Shown here piece by piece: positions 58,243 through 64,000 of a DNA stretch of 64,000 bases. The stretch comes from AC-32 sp963719275 (GTDB lineage Bacteria; Actinomycetota; Thermoleophilia; Gaiellales; Gaiellaceae), in the NCBI GenBank assembly GCA_963719275.1, contig CAVRBT010000010.1:248001-312000 (forward strand), in the 5' to 3' direction. The first letter of the stretch is position 1; every line of letters starts with the position of its first letter. The position numbers and the translations under genes were made by a program. The notes beneath the pieces are model-generated. The model did no database searches. It was not told the DNA's origin and worked only from the letters and a program-made list of their open reading frames with translations.

Positions 58243-59565
58243 CTAAGCCAAAACGCCTTCGAGCGCCTGCTCCCAGACGCCGAGGGCCTCGTCGAGCTCG
58301 GCGTCCGTGACCACGAGCGGCACGAGCACGCGGATGCAGTTCGAGTAGATCCCCGACTTCAGCAGCAGCAGGCCGCGCTCCGCAGCCGCTTCGACGACCG
58401 CGCTCGCGAGCTCGGGCGCGGGGACCTTCGTCTCGCGGTCGGTGACGAGCTCGATGGCCAGCATCGCGCCGAGGCCGCGCACATGGCCGATCGCATCCCA
58501 GCGCTCTTGCCATGCGTGCATCCGCTCGCGGATGTCGTCGCCGATCGCGGCGCTGCGGTCGTTCAGGCTCTCCTCCTCGAAGACGTCGAGGACGGCCATC
58601 GCCGCCGCCTGCGCGACCGGGTTGCCGACGTAGGTGCCGCCGATCGCCGAGTCCCGGGGCGCATCCATGATCTTCGCGGTGCCGATCACGCCCGAGAGCG
58701 GCAGCCCCGCGGCGATCGACTTCGCAACCGTGATCAGGTCGGGCTCCACGTCGTAGTGGTCGATGCCCCACATCCGGCCGGTCCGGCCGAAGCCGGTCTG
58801 CACCTCGTCGGAGACGAAGACGATCCCGTGCTCGTCGCAGAGACGGCGCACGCCCTCGACGAACTCCGGCGGCGCGACCACGAATCCGCCCTCGCCCTGA
58901 ACGGTCTCCAGCACGATCGCTGCGACGGTCTCGGCGGCTATCTGCGTCACCAGCGCGCGCTCGAGGGCCTCCAGCGCCTCGGCCGCGCTCGGGCCGCGGT
59001 ACTCGTTCGGGAACGGGACGCGGTAGACCTCGGGCGCAAAGGGGCCGAGGCCCGCCTTGTACGGGTGCGTCTTCGAGGTGAGCGTCAGCGAGAGCAGCGT
59101 CCGGCCGTGGAAGCCGCCCTCGAAGCCGATCACGGCCGGTCGGCCCGTGTACGAGCGCGCGAACTTGACCGCGTTCTCGACCGCCTCGGTGCCCGCGTTG
59201 AAGAACGCCGCCTTCGCCGGCTTGCGCACCGGCGCGACCTCGCAGAGGCGCTCGGCGAGGTCGACGTAGACCTCGTACGGGACGATCGTGAAATCCGTGT
59301 GCGCGAAGCGCGTGAGCTGCTCCTGCGCGGCCGCGACCACCTGCGGGTGCGAGTGCCCGACGTTGAGGCAGCCGACGCCGCCGGTGAAGTCGAGGAAGGT
59401 GTTGCCGTCGACGTCCGTGAGGGTCGCGCCCTGCGCCTGGTCGACGACCACGGGCAGGAAGATCGAAAGCGGGTCCGCGACGACGCGCTCCTTCCGCTCG
59501 AGGATTACCTTCGACTTCGGCCCCGGAATCTCCGTCCGGAGCTCGATTGCCCGCGTCACCGCCAT
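58243..59565 (-). CDS. gabT: 4-aminobutyrate aminotransferase-like class III transaminase
   Basis: The 440-residue enzyme has DFTGGVGCLNVGHSHPQVVA, AFFNAGTEAVENAVKFARSY, GFEGGFHGRTLLSLTLTSKT, acid loop VFVSDEVQTGFGRTGRMWG and the Schiff-base Lys in ITVAKSIAAGLPLSGVIG. These match GABA aminotransferase closely. It transfers the amino group of 4-aminobutyrate to 2-oxoglutarate. No succinate-semialdehyde dehydrogenase is adjacent. ATG 59565 is preceded at seven bases by TATCGT. Confidence 0.9.
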   Translation of the reverse strand: MAVTRAIELRTEIPGPKSKVILERKERVVADPLSIFLPVVVDQAQGATLTDVDGNTFLDFTGGVGCLNVGHSHPQVVAAAQEQLTRFAHTDFTIVPYEVYVDLAERLCEVAPVRKPAKAAFFNAGTEAVENAVKFARSYTGRPAVIGFEGGFHGRTLLSLTLTSKTHPYKAGLGPFAPEVYRVPFPNEYRGPSAAEALEALERALVTQIAAETVAAIVLETVQGEGGFVVAPPEFVEGVRRLCDEHGIVFVSDEVQTGFGRTGRMWGIDHYDVEPDLITVAKSIAAGLPLSGVIGTAKIMDAPRDSAIGGTYVGNPVAQAAAMAVLDVFEEESLNDRSAAIGDDIRERMHAWQERWDAIGHVRGLGAMLAIELVTDRETKVPAPELASAVVEAAAERGLLLLKSGIYSNCIRVLVPLVVTDAELDEALGVWEQALEGVLA

Positions 59566-59614
59566 TGCGCTGACGATAGCGCAGCGACCGGCGGCCTGCA
59601 TACGTGCATAGCCG

Positions 59615-60790
59615 TCATGCAGGCGGGAGCAGCGCGGGCGCGTTGTAGAGGCCCTCGGCGTTCCAGAGCAGGAACCCGTGTGTGCGCAGCGCGCGGGCCG
59701 CGGCGACCTGCGCGCGCACGTCGTCGACCGTGTACGTGCGTCCCAGCGAGAAGTCCTGCAACCACGGCGTGAGCCGCGCCTTGCGTCCCTCGAGTGCGGT
59801 CTGGAAGTCGAGCAGCGAGCGCGTGACCGTCCGCCCGGGAACGGCGTTCGGGTCGGGCAGGTTGTACTCGCCCGGGTTGTAGTGCGACGGGTAGACCATC
59901 GGGTAGACGGCATCGACGTAGCGCGAGATGCGGCGCGGGAGCTGCCCGATCCCGAGGTCGCGCGTCGCGGCGAGCCCGAACATGTCCACCGACACACGCA
60001 CGCCGAGTGGGTGCAGGCGCTTCGCCGCGTACTGCGCGAAGGCGGGGATCGCCCACTTCATCGACTGAGAATGTGCGCCGGGGTAGCGGATCAGCGAGAG
60101 GTCGCCGTCGCTCGGAAAGCGAACGTAGTCGAACTGGATCTCGTCGAAGCCCGCCTTGGCCGCGGCGACGCCGAGGTCGACGTTGTAGCGCCAGACGCGC
60201 CGGTCATACGGGTTCGTCCAGCCGAGACCCGCGCTGGTGCGCCAGATCGAGCCGTCGCTCGTGCGAATGGCCAGCTCAGGGCGCTTCTCCGCGAGGACGG
60301 GGTCCTCGAAGGTGACGATTCGGCCGATCAGGTAGTCGCCGTGCTCGTGGACGAGCCGCACGGCGCGCTTCGCCTTGTAGAACGGCCCCGCTGCCCCGGT
60401 GCGGCTGGCGAGGGGCACCGCGGAGGGGACGAAGCCGACGCGGCCGGTCTCGTCCTTGACGTCGAGCTCGATCGTGTTCAGGCCGGGCAGTCCCAGGTAC
60501 TGCTGCAGCTTGCCGGGCAACGAGGCGAGGGACATCGTCACGTGGACGCCGCGCAGCTCACGCGGCACGGAGGCGTGTCCCGAGCTCGACGTGTTGCCGG
60601 TCTCCGGTCGCTCGCCGGCGGCCCGCGCGCGCGCGCTGCTTCCGCCGCCGACCGAGCGCGCACCGAGCGTGATCCCGGCCGCGAGCGCGAGGAGGACGGC
60701 GACCGCGACGGCCCGCCGGCGCCTGACCTGCCGCCGGCGCTGCTGCCGCCGGCGCTCGCGTTGGCGGGCGTTCCGGTCGCGTTCGTCCAT
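59615..60790 (-). CDS. DUF4015 putative glycoside hydrolase, membrane anchored
   Basis: The 391-residue protein has a very basic N-terminus (ERDRNARQRERRRQQRRRQV), one anchor helix (VAVAVLLALAAGITLGA) and a DUF4015/GHL13-type TIM-barrel: GLNTIELDVKDETGRVGFVP, ALAKR-like ARRVRL segment (KRAVRLVHEHGDYLIGRIVT), DEIQFDYVRFPSDG and VSVDMFGLAATRD. The family is predicted to act on polysaccharide, activity unproven. ATG 60790 follows TATGCT; a longer start at 60808 is less likely. It is divergent from dcd. Confidence 0.85.
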   Translation of the reverse strand: MDERDRNARQRERRRQQRRRQVRRRRAVAVAVLLALAAGITLGARSVGGGSSARARAAGERPETGNTSSSGHASVPRELRGVHVTMSLASLPGKLQQYLGLPGLNTIELDVKDETGRVGFVPSAVPLASRTGAAGPFYKAKRAVRLVHEHGDYLIGRIVTFEDPVLAEKRPELAIRTSDGSIWRTSAGLGWTNPYDRRVWRYNVDLGVAAAKAGFDEIQFDYVRFPSDGDLSLIRYPGAHSQSMKWAIPAFAQYAAKRLHPLGVRVSVDMFGLAATRDLGIGQLPRRISRYVDAVYPMVYPSHYNPGEYNLPDPNAVPGRTVTRSLLDFQTALEGRKARLTPWLQDFSLGRTYTVDDVRAQVAAARALRTHGFLLWNAEGLYNAPALLPPA

Positions 60791-60825
60791 CGAAAGGGCG
60801 CCAAGCATACGTGGTTACACCCTCG

Positions 60826-60837
60826 TAGAATCGGCCC
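60826..60837 (+). promoter_or_regulatory. -10 box before dcd
   Basis: TAGAAT (60826-60831), six bases, GTG 60838. This is the clearest leaderless start in the window and fixes the dcd initiation codon. Confidence 0.6.
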
Positions 60838-61407
60838 GTGGTCCTCTCCGACCGCACGATCCGGCGGCTGCTCGAGGAGGGTCGGATCGGCATCGACCCT
60901 TACGACGAGGCGCTGCTGCAACCGTCGAGCGTCGACGTCCGCGTCGACCGCTACTTCCGCGTCTTCCACAACGCCCGGTACCCGTTCATCGACGTGAAGC
61001 AGCCGCAGGAGGAGCTGACGGAGCTCGTCGAGATCGACGGCGAGCGACCGTTCATCCTCCACCCGGGGGAGTTTGTGCTCGGGTCGACGCTCGAGCGGGT
61101 GACGCTGCCGGACGACCTCGTCGCCCGGCTGGAGGGCAAGTCGAGCCTGGGCCGGCTCGGGCTGCTGATCCACTCGACCGCCGGGTTCATCGACCCCGGC
61201 TGGGACGGGCACGTCACGCTCGAGCTCTCGAACGTGGCCAACCTGCCGATCACGATCTACCACGAGATGAAGATCGGCCAGCTCTCGTTCGTGCAGCTGA
61301 CAGAGCCCGCGGAGACCCCGTACGGCGCGGGTGAGCTCGGGTCGAAGTACCAGGGCCAGCAGGGCCCGACACCGAGCCGCTACTGGCAGAACTTCGAGTC
61401 GGACTAG
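60838..61407 (+). CDS. dcd: dCTP deaminase (possibly bifunctional with dUTPase)
   Basis: The 189-residue protein has VLSDRTIRRLLEEGRIGIDP, QPSSVDVRVDRYFRVF, KSSLGRLGLLIHSTAGFIDP and the C-terminal GSKYQGQQGPTPSRYWQNF. The active-site Glu is in GHVTLELSNVANLPI. The C-terminal segment resembles the mycobacterial and archaeal enzymes that convert dCTP directly to dUMP. It provides dUMP for thymidylate synthesis. It converges with the next gene (4-bp overlap). Confidence 0.94.
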   Translation: MVLSDRTIRRLLEEGRIGIDPYDEALLQPSSVDVRVDRYFRVFHNARYPFIDVKQPQEELTELVEIDGERPFILHPGEFVLGSTLERVTLPDDLVARLEGKSSLGRLGLLIHSTAGFIDPGWDGHVTLELSNVANLPITIYHEMKIGQLSFVQLTEPAETPYGAGELGSKYQGQQGPTPSRYWQNFESD

Positions 61408-62288
61408 GGACCTACGCGGCCGCAGGCCAGCTGCACGTCGGCCAACGTGTCGGTGGCGGCATCGCTGACGAGCGACCAGCGTCCGCCGCCCGCGACCGCG
61501 GCCGCACCGGCCGCCGTCGTCGGGCGGACTCGCAGCGAGAATCCCGCATGGAGTGAGAACCAGCCCGGCCGGCAGCGCTGCGTCACCACCTGGGCGCCGG
61601 GGTGGACGAGCACCCGGTAGGTGGTGGCTTTAAGGTGGAGACGCACGCGCGGCGCGCCGGCCTCGCGGACGAGGGTGAGGCAGCCGCCGTAGACCGCGAC
61701 CCGCTTCGCCTGCGTGGCCGTGTTCTGGAGCGAGAAAGAGAACCGTCGCAGCGTCGCGGTCTGGCGCCGCACGCCGACTCCCGGGCCGGGGCGGTACGTC
61801 TCGACGGTCTTGCCTCGATTCGGGTCGAGATCCACCCCGCCGCCTGCAGGCACCGTCCCGGGCGGGCACACGAGCGTCGCGGACGCAGCCTTCCTCGCGG
61901 GCACGGTCAGGTACGTCGTCTTCAGCGGCTTCAGCTTCAGCGTGAACCGCGGCCCTGTGCCGACGGACAGCACCTTGCGGCACGCCACCGCGACCCTCAC
62001 GCGCTGGTCGCCGTTCGTGGCCGGGTTTCCGATTCGGAAGCGGTAGCCGCTCAGGCCGACCGGCGCGATCGCGAGCACCGTCGTCCCGGGCGCAGGAGTC
62101 GAGATGCCCGCGCTCGCCGCCGCGTAGCCCGCCGGGCACGTGACAGCGAAGCCCGTGACGGCGTTCGCCGGGAGCTCGTGGGACGCGTACACCGTGGGCG
62201 CGACGACGACCGGCCCGCTCTGAGCGCGCGCGGACGCAGCGACGAGCGAAATGCCCACCGCAAGCAATGCGATGCCCCTCCGAATCAC
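61404..62288 (-). CDS. secreted hypothetical protein
   Basis: The 294-residue protein has a Sec signal peptide (IRRGIALLAVGISLVAASAR, cleaved after AQ-type residues) from GTG 62288. The mature part has repeated beta segments with paired cysteines (GFAVTCPAGYAAASAGISTP, SATLVCPPGTVPAGGGVDLD, VVTQRCRPGWFSLHAGFSLR, VQLACGRVG) suggesting three or four related modules. No known domain was recognised. A surface or extracellular role is inferred. TAGGCT lies upstream on its strand. Confidence 0.7.
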   Translation of the reverse strand: MIRRGIALLAVGISLVAASARAQSGPVVVAPTVYASHELPANAVTGFAVTCPAGYAAASAGISTPAPGTTVLAIAPVGLSGYRFRIGNPATNGDQRVRVAVACRKVLSVGTGPRFTLKLKPLKTTYLTVPARKAASATLVCPPGTVPAGGGVDLDPNRGKTVETYRPGPGVGVRRQTATLRRFSFSLQNTATQAKRVAVYGGCLTLVREAGAPRVRLHLKATTYRVLVHPGAQVVTQRCRPGWFSLHAGFSLRVRPTTAAGAAAVAGGGRWSLVSDAATDTLADVQLACGRVGP

Positions 62289-62327
62289 GCCGCAGTCCCT
62301 CGCCGCGAGCCTACAACAGGGCCGTCG

Positions 62328-62340
62328 TAGAATCGAGGGC
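62328..62340 (+). promoter_or_regulatory. -10 box before the NDUFA9-like gene
   Basis: TAGAAT (62328-62333), seven bases, GTG 62341. This geometry supports GTG 62341 over the longer upstream frame. Confidence 0.5.
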
Positions 62341-63234
62341 GTGATCCTCGTCACAGGAGCGACCGGGTTCATCGGGCCGAGGGTCGTTCACGCGCTCCGT
62401 GGACGGGACCTCCCGGTGCGCGCGCTCGTCCGGAGCCCGGGCGCCGGCTCCGCGACCACCCTCGCCTCGTGGGGAGCGGAGCTGGTGCAGGGGAATATGA
62501 CCGAGCCCGAGAGCGTGCGTCGCGCGGTCGACGGCTGCGACGCCGTCGTCCACCTGGTCGCCATCCGGCAGGGGCGCCGCGAGGAGTTCCAGCGCGTGAT
62601 GGAGGAAGGGACACGCGACCTCGTCGAGGCCTCGCGCGACGCAGGCGTGCGGCGGTTCGTCCTCATGAGCGCGCTTGGCACGAGCGAGGAGACGAAGGAC
62701 CTCGTCCCCTACTACCACGCGAAGTGGGAGCAGGAGCAGACCGTTCGCGGGTCGGGGATCGAGCACGTGATCTTCCGCCCGAGCTTCGTCTTCGCGCGCG
62801 ACGGCGGGATCCTGCCGACGTTCCGCAAGCTGGCTCGGCTCACGCCGGTGACGCCGATCATCGGGTCGGCGGAGCGGCGCATCCAGCCGATCTGGATCGA
62901 AGACGTCGCCGCCTATTTCGCGCAGTCGGTCGACCGTGCAGACGCGTCTAACCGCGTGTTCGAGCTCGGCGGGCCCGACGTCGTCAGCTGGAACGAGTTC
63001 TGGGAGCGGCTGAAGAGGACGCTCGGCATGCGGCGGCCGAGCCTGCACGTCCCGGTCGGCCTGATGCGCGCGAACGCGCTCATCACCGAGCGGCTACCCG
63101 GGAACATCCCGCTGACGCGCGACCTGCTGACCATGCTCGAGCACGGCGACAACGTCGTCTCGAACGACGAGGCCGTGCAGACGTTCGGCCTCCCGCTCGT
63201 GCCGCTCGACGAGCAACTGCGGCGCGCGGTCTAG
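62341..63234 (+). CDS. NAD(P)-binding NDUFA9-like short-chain reductase
   Basis: The 297-residue protein is an atypical SDR with ILVTGATGFIGPRVVHALRG at the N-terminus, DGCDAVVHLVAIRQGRREEF, RFVLMSALGTSEETKDLVPY-YHAKWEQE (the YxxxK pair) and the C-terminal WNEFWERLKRTLGMRRPSLH. It resembles the complex I assembly subunit NDUFA9 and related isoflavone-reductase-like proteins. A role in quinone or lipid metabolism is plausible but unproven. It ends 8 bp before the terminator of the opposing RNA. Confidence 0.82.
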   Translation: MILVTGATGFIGPRVVHALRGRDLPVRALVRSPGAGSATTLASWGAELVQGNMTEPESVRRAVDGCDAVVHLVAIRQGRREEFQRVMEEGTRDLVEASRDAGVRRFVLMSALGTSEETKDLVPYYHAKWEQEQTVRGSGIEHVIFRPSFVFARDGGILPTFRKLARLTPVTPIIGSAERRIQPIWIEDVAAYFAQSVDRADASNRVFELGGPDVVSWNEFWERLKRTLGMRRPSLHVPVGLMRANALITERLPGNIPLTRDLLTMLEHGDNVVSNDEAVQTFGLPLVPLDEQLRRAV

Positions 63235-63242
63235 CCGAGCGC

Positions 63243-63273
63243 AAAGAAAAGGGGCCGCACTTAAGCGGCCCCT
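63243..63273 (-). terminator. intrinsic terminator of the minus-strand RNA
   Basis: GGGGCCGC-ttaagt-GCGGCCCC (63272-63251) followed by TTTTCTTT on the minus strand. It ends a transcript coming from the right, not the plus-strand reductase gene. Confidence 0.85.
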
Positions 63274-63444
63274 GATCCGGTTACCAGCGTCAAAGTGGTA
63301 GAGGCGCTTCCTGCCGGCTTCTGGTAGTCCGTGCCGGCGGCGCAAGTTCGCGAGCCCCCTACGCTGGCTAGGCGATTCCCCGTAGGTCCCGGGGACGCAC
63401 CTCTACCCGCTGGTACCTCCACTGCCCGTACTTGATGAAATCAC
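63243..63444 (-). ncRNA. structured non-coding RNA candidate with long-range helix
   Basis: On the minus strand an 11-bp helix GGTAGAGGTGC/GCGCCTCTACC (63407-63397 with 63307-63297; one G-U pair) is extended by TACCAGC/GCTGGTA (63415-63409 with 63288-63282) across an eight-base bulge. Inside lie CCTACG... paired to CGTAGG (63386-63381 with 63363-63358), and GCCGGC/GCCGGC (63338-63333 with 63318-63313). A terminator follows at 63272. The G-U pair fits the minus strand only. A strong ribosome site AAAGGAGG (63462-63455) and GTG 63444 start a 13-residue frame just before it; the frame from 63442 (DFIKYGQWRYQRVEVRPRDL) is also protein-like but has no start codon. No known RNA family was recognised. 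Confidence 0.5.
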
Positions 63445-63478
63445 TCTCGGACCACCTCCTTTCCGCGGTGGCTGCACT

Positions 63479-64000
63479 TTACCGATTGCGGAGGAGGACG
63501 GAAATCTCGAGACCACGGTCGAGCGGGACGGTGACGCTCTCGAGCGTCGGATCCGACTGCCGTGCCTGCGAGTACGCGGCCAGCGGGTCCGCATGCGAGA
63601 GGACGTTGTCGGCGATCACGACCGCGCCCGGCTCGAGCTTCGTGCGCGCCTCGGCGAAGAGCGCTTCGTACTGCTCCTTCTCGGCGTCGAGGAAGACGAG
63701 GTCGAACACGTCGTCGATCGGCGGCAGCGTCTCGAACGCGTCGCCCTCGACGAGGTCCGCCCAGTCGGAGAGGCCGGCCTCCTCGATGTTCGCGCGCCAG
63801 GCCTCGATCTTCGCCGGGTCGCTCTCGAGCGAGAGCACGCGGCCGCTTAGGTTGCGCACGCCCGCCGCGAGCCAGATCGTGGAGTAGCCCCGCGAGCCGC
63901 CGATCTCGAGCACCTCGCAGTCGGTCTGCGGCGCGACGTAGGAGAACAGGAACTGTCCCGTCGTGCGGGCGACCTGCCGCCCGCGCTGTTCGCGCGGGAC
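63479..64000 (-). CDS. class I SAM-dependent O-methyltransferase, 5' end beyond window
   Basis: The last 173 residues are visible. Motif I is VLEIGGSRGYSTIWLAAGV, followed by LESDPAKIEAWRANIEEAGL, VFLDAEKEQYEALFAEARTK and VIADNVLSHADPLAAYSQAR, matching the caffeoyl-CoA O-methyltransferase/MdmC-like family, where the Asp and Asn residues bind a divalent metal. Upstream residues RTTGQFLFSYVAPQTDCE continue the frame to the window edge, so the start lies outside. The acceptor is unknown. Confidence 0.88.
   Translation of the reverse strand, partial: VPREQRGRQVARTTGQFLFSYVAPQTDCEVLEIGGSRGYSTIWLAAGVRNLSGRVLSLESDPAKIEAWRANIEEAGLSDWADLVEGDAFETLPPIDDVFDLVFLDAEKEQYEALFAEARTKLEPGAVVIADNVLSHADPLAAYSQARQSDPTLESVTVPLDRGLEISVLLRNR

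Noticed and set aside
56542..59772. 1076-residue plus-strand frame antisense to the discoidin kinase and GabT genes
   Set aside because: Shadow frame with no motif; the minus-strand genes are complete and well conserved.
63282..63310. tRNA-like look of GTGGTAGAGGC on the plus strand
   Set aside because: It resembles a D-arm, but no anticodon arm, T-arm or acceptor stem can be formed around it; it belongs to the long-range helix of the minus-strand RNA candidate.
1..64000. CRISPR array, rRNA or prophage
   Set aside because: No regularly spaced direct repeats, no rRNA signatures and no phage structural or integrase genes were found; the only mobile element is the IS481-type insertion.

Overview
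This window is high-GC DNA (roughly 68-70% by eye) with many GTG and a few TTG/CTG starts, very tight gene packing with ATGA/GTGA start-stop overlaps, and many genes whose start codon sits 6-7 bases after a TANNNT box, as expected for leaderless transcription. Gene content (PknB/PASTA kinase cell-wall cluster with FhaA, FhaB, PstP, RodA and PbpA; OpcA next to Zwf; mycobacterial-type Dcd; PdtaS-like kinase and ANTAR regulator; DUF4446, DUF2269 and DUF4349 proteins) points to Actinomycetota, most likely a deep-branching class such as Thermoleophilia. The class assignment is inference. No rRNA, tRNA or CRISPR array was found.

Layout. 1-4.3 kb: ring-cleavage dioxygenase, DJ-1/PfpI protein, CoA-acylating semialdehyde dehydrogenase and a divergent class III aminotransferase. 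4.3-8.5 kb: caa3-type cytochrome oxidase (CoxB with fused cytochrome c, CoxA), heme O synthase and a 38-residue membrane peptide. 8.5-13.1 kb: amidase, a secreted protein, and an ECF sigma factor with a DUF4349 membrane partner. 13.1-23.3 kb: a near-complete pentose phosphate set (rpiB, tal, alpha/beta hydrolase, pgi, gnd, zwf, opcA on the minus strand; tkt divergent; FGGY kinase convergent to tkt). 23.5-31.3 kb: ABC-F ATPase, ANTAR regulator, VOC protein/HxlR pair, methyltransferase, cupin, GAF histidine kinase, two small membrane proteins. 31.3-33.2 kb: an intact IS481-type element beside a decayed Fn3-type gene. 33.2-42.7 kb: nitrogen assimilation (two glutamine synthetases, a PII protein, Amt, a zinc-ribbon peptide) around an ABC-2 exporter/GNAT/MFS operon. 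42.7-46.5 kb: sulfurtransferase, SIMPL protein, HNH nuclease, DUF4446 and a membrane-anchored protein. 46.5-58.2 kb: Ser/Thr kinase and peptidoglycan cluster ending in ddl, facing a second kinase. 58.2-64 kb: GabT-like aminotransferase, DUF4015 protein, Dcd, secreted protein, NDUFA9-like reductase, a structured RNA candidate and an O-methyltransferase.

Most interesting signals. (1) Both glutamine synthetase genes, at unlinked loci and on opposite strands, have leaders carrying the same near-identical 15-base P2 motif that overlaps the 5' arm of an intrinsic terminator. One leader has no upstream gene to terminate, so this looks like transcription attenuation, with a partial resemblance to ANTAR dual-hexaloop targets. 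(2) A structured RNA candidate with its own terminator lies at the right end. (3) A nested-stem element lies between fhaA and fhaB. (4) Non-standard start codons (ATC, ATT, CTG) are implied for several genes. (5) Two palindrome families occur; the shorter is present twice.

Data-quality warning. Six conserved genes (coxB, rpiB, tkt, the ABC-F gene, amtB, the SIMPL gene) are broken by single frameshifts; five are net +1 insertions. This pattern suggests sequencing or assembly error rather than real decay, and those genes are annotated as continuous functional units.
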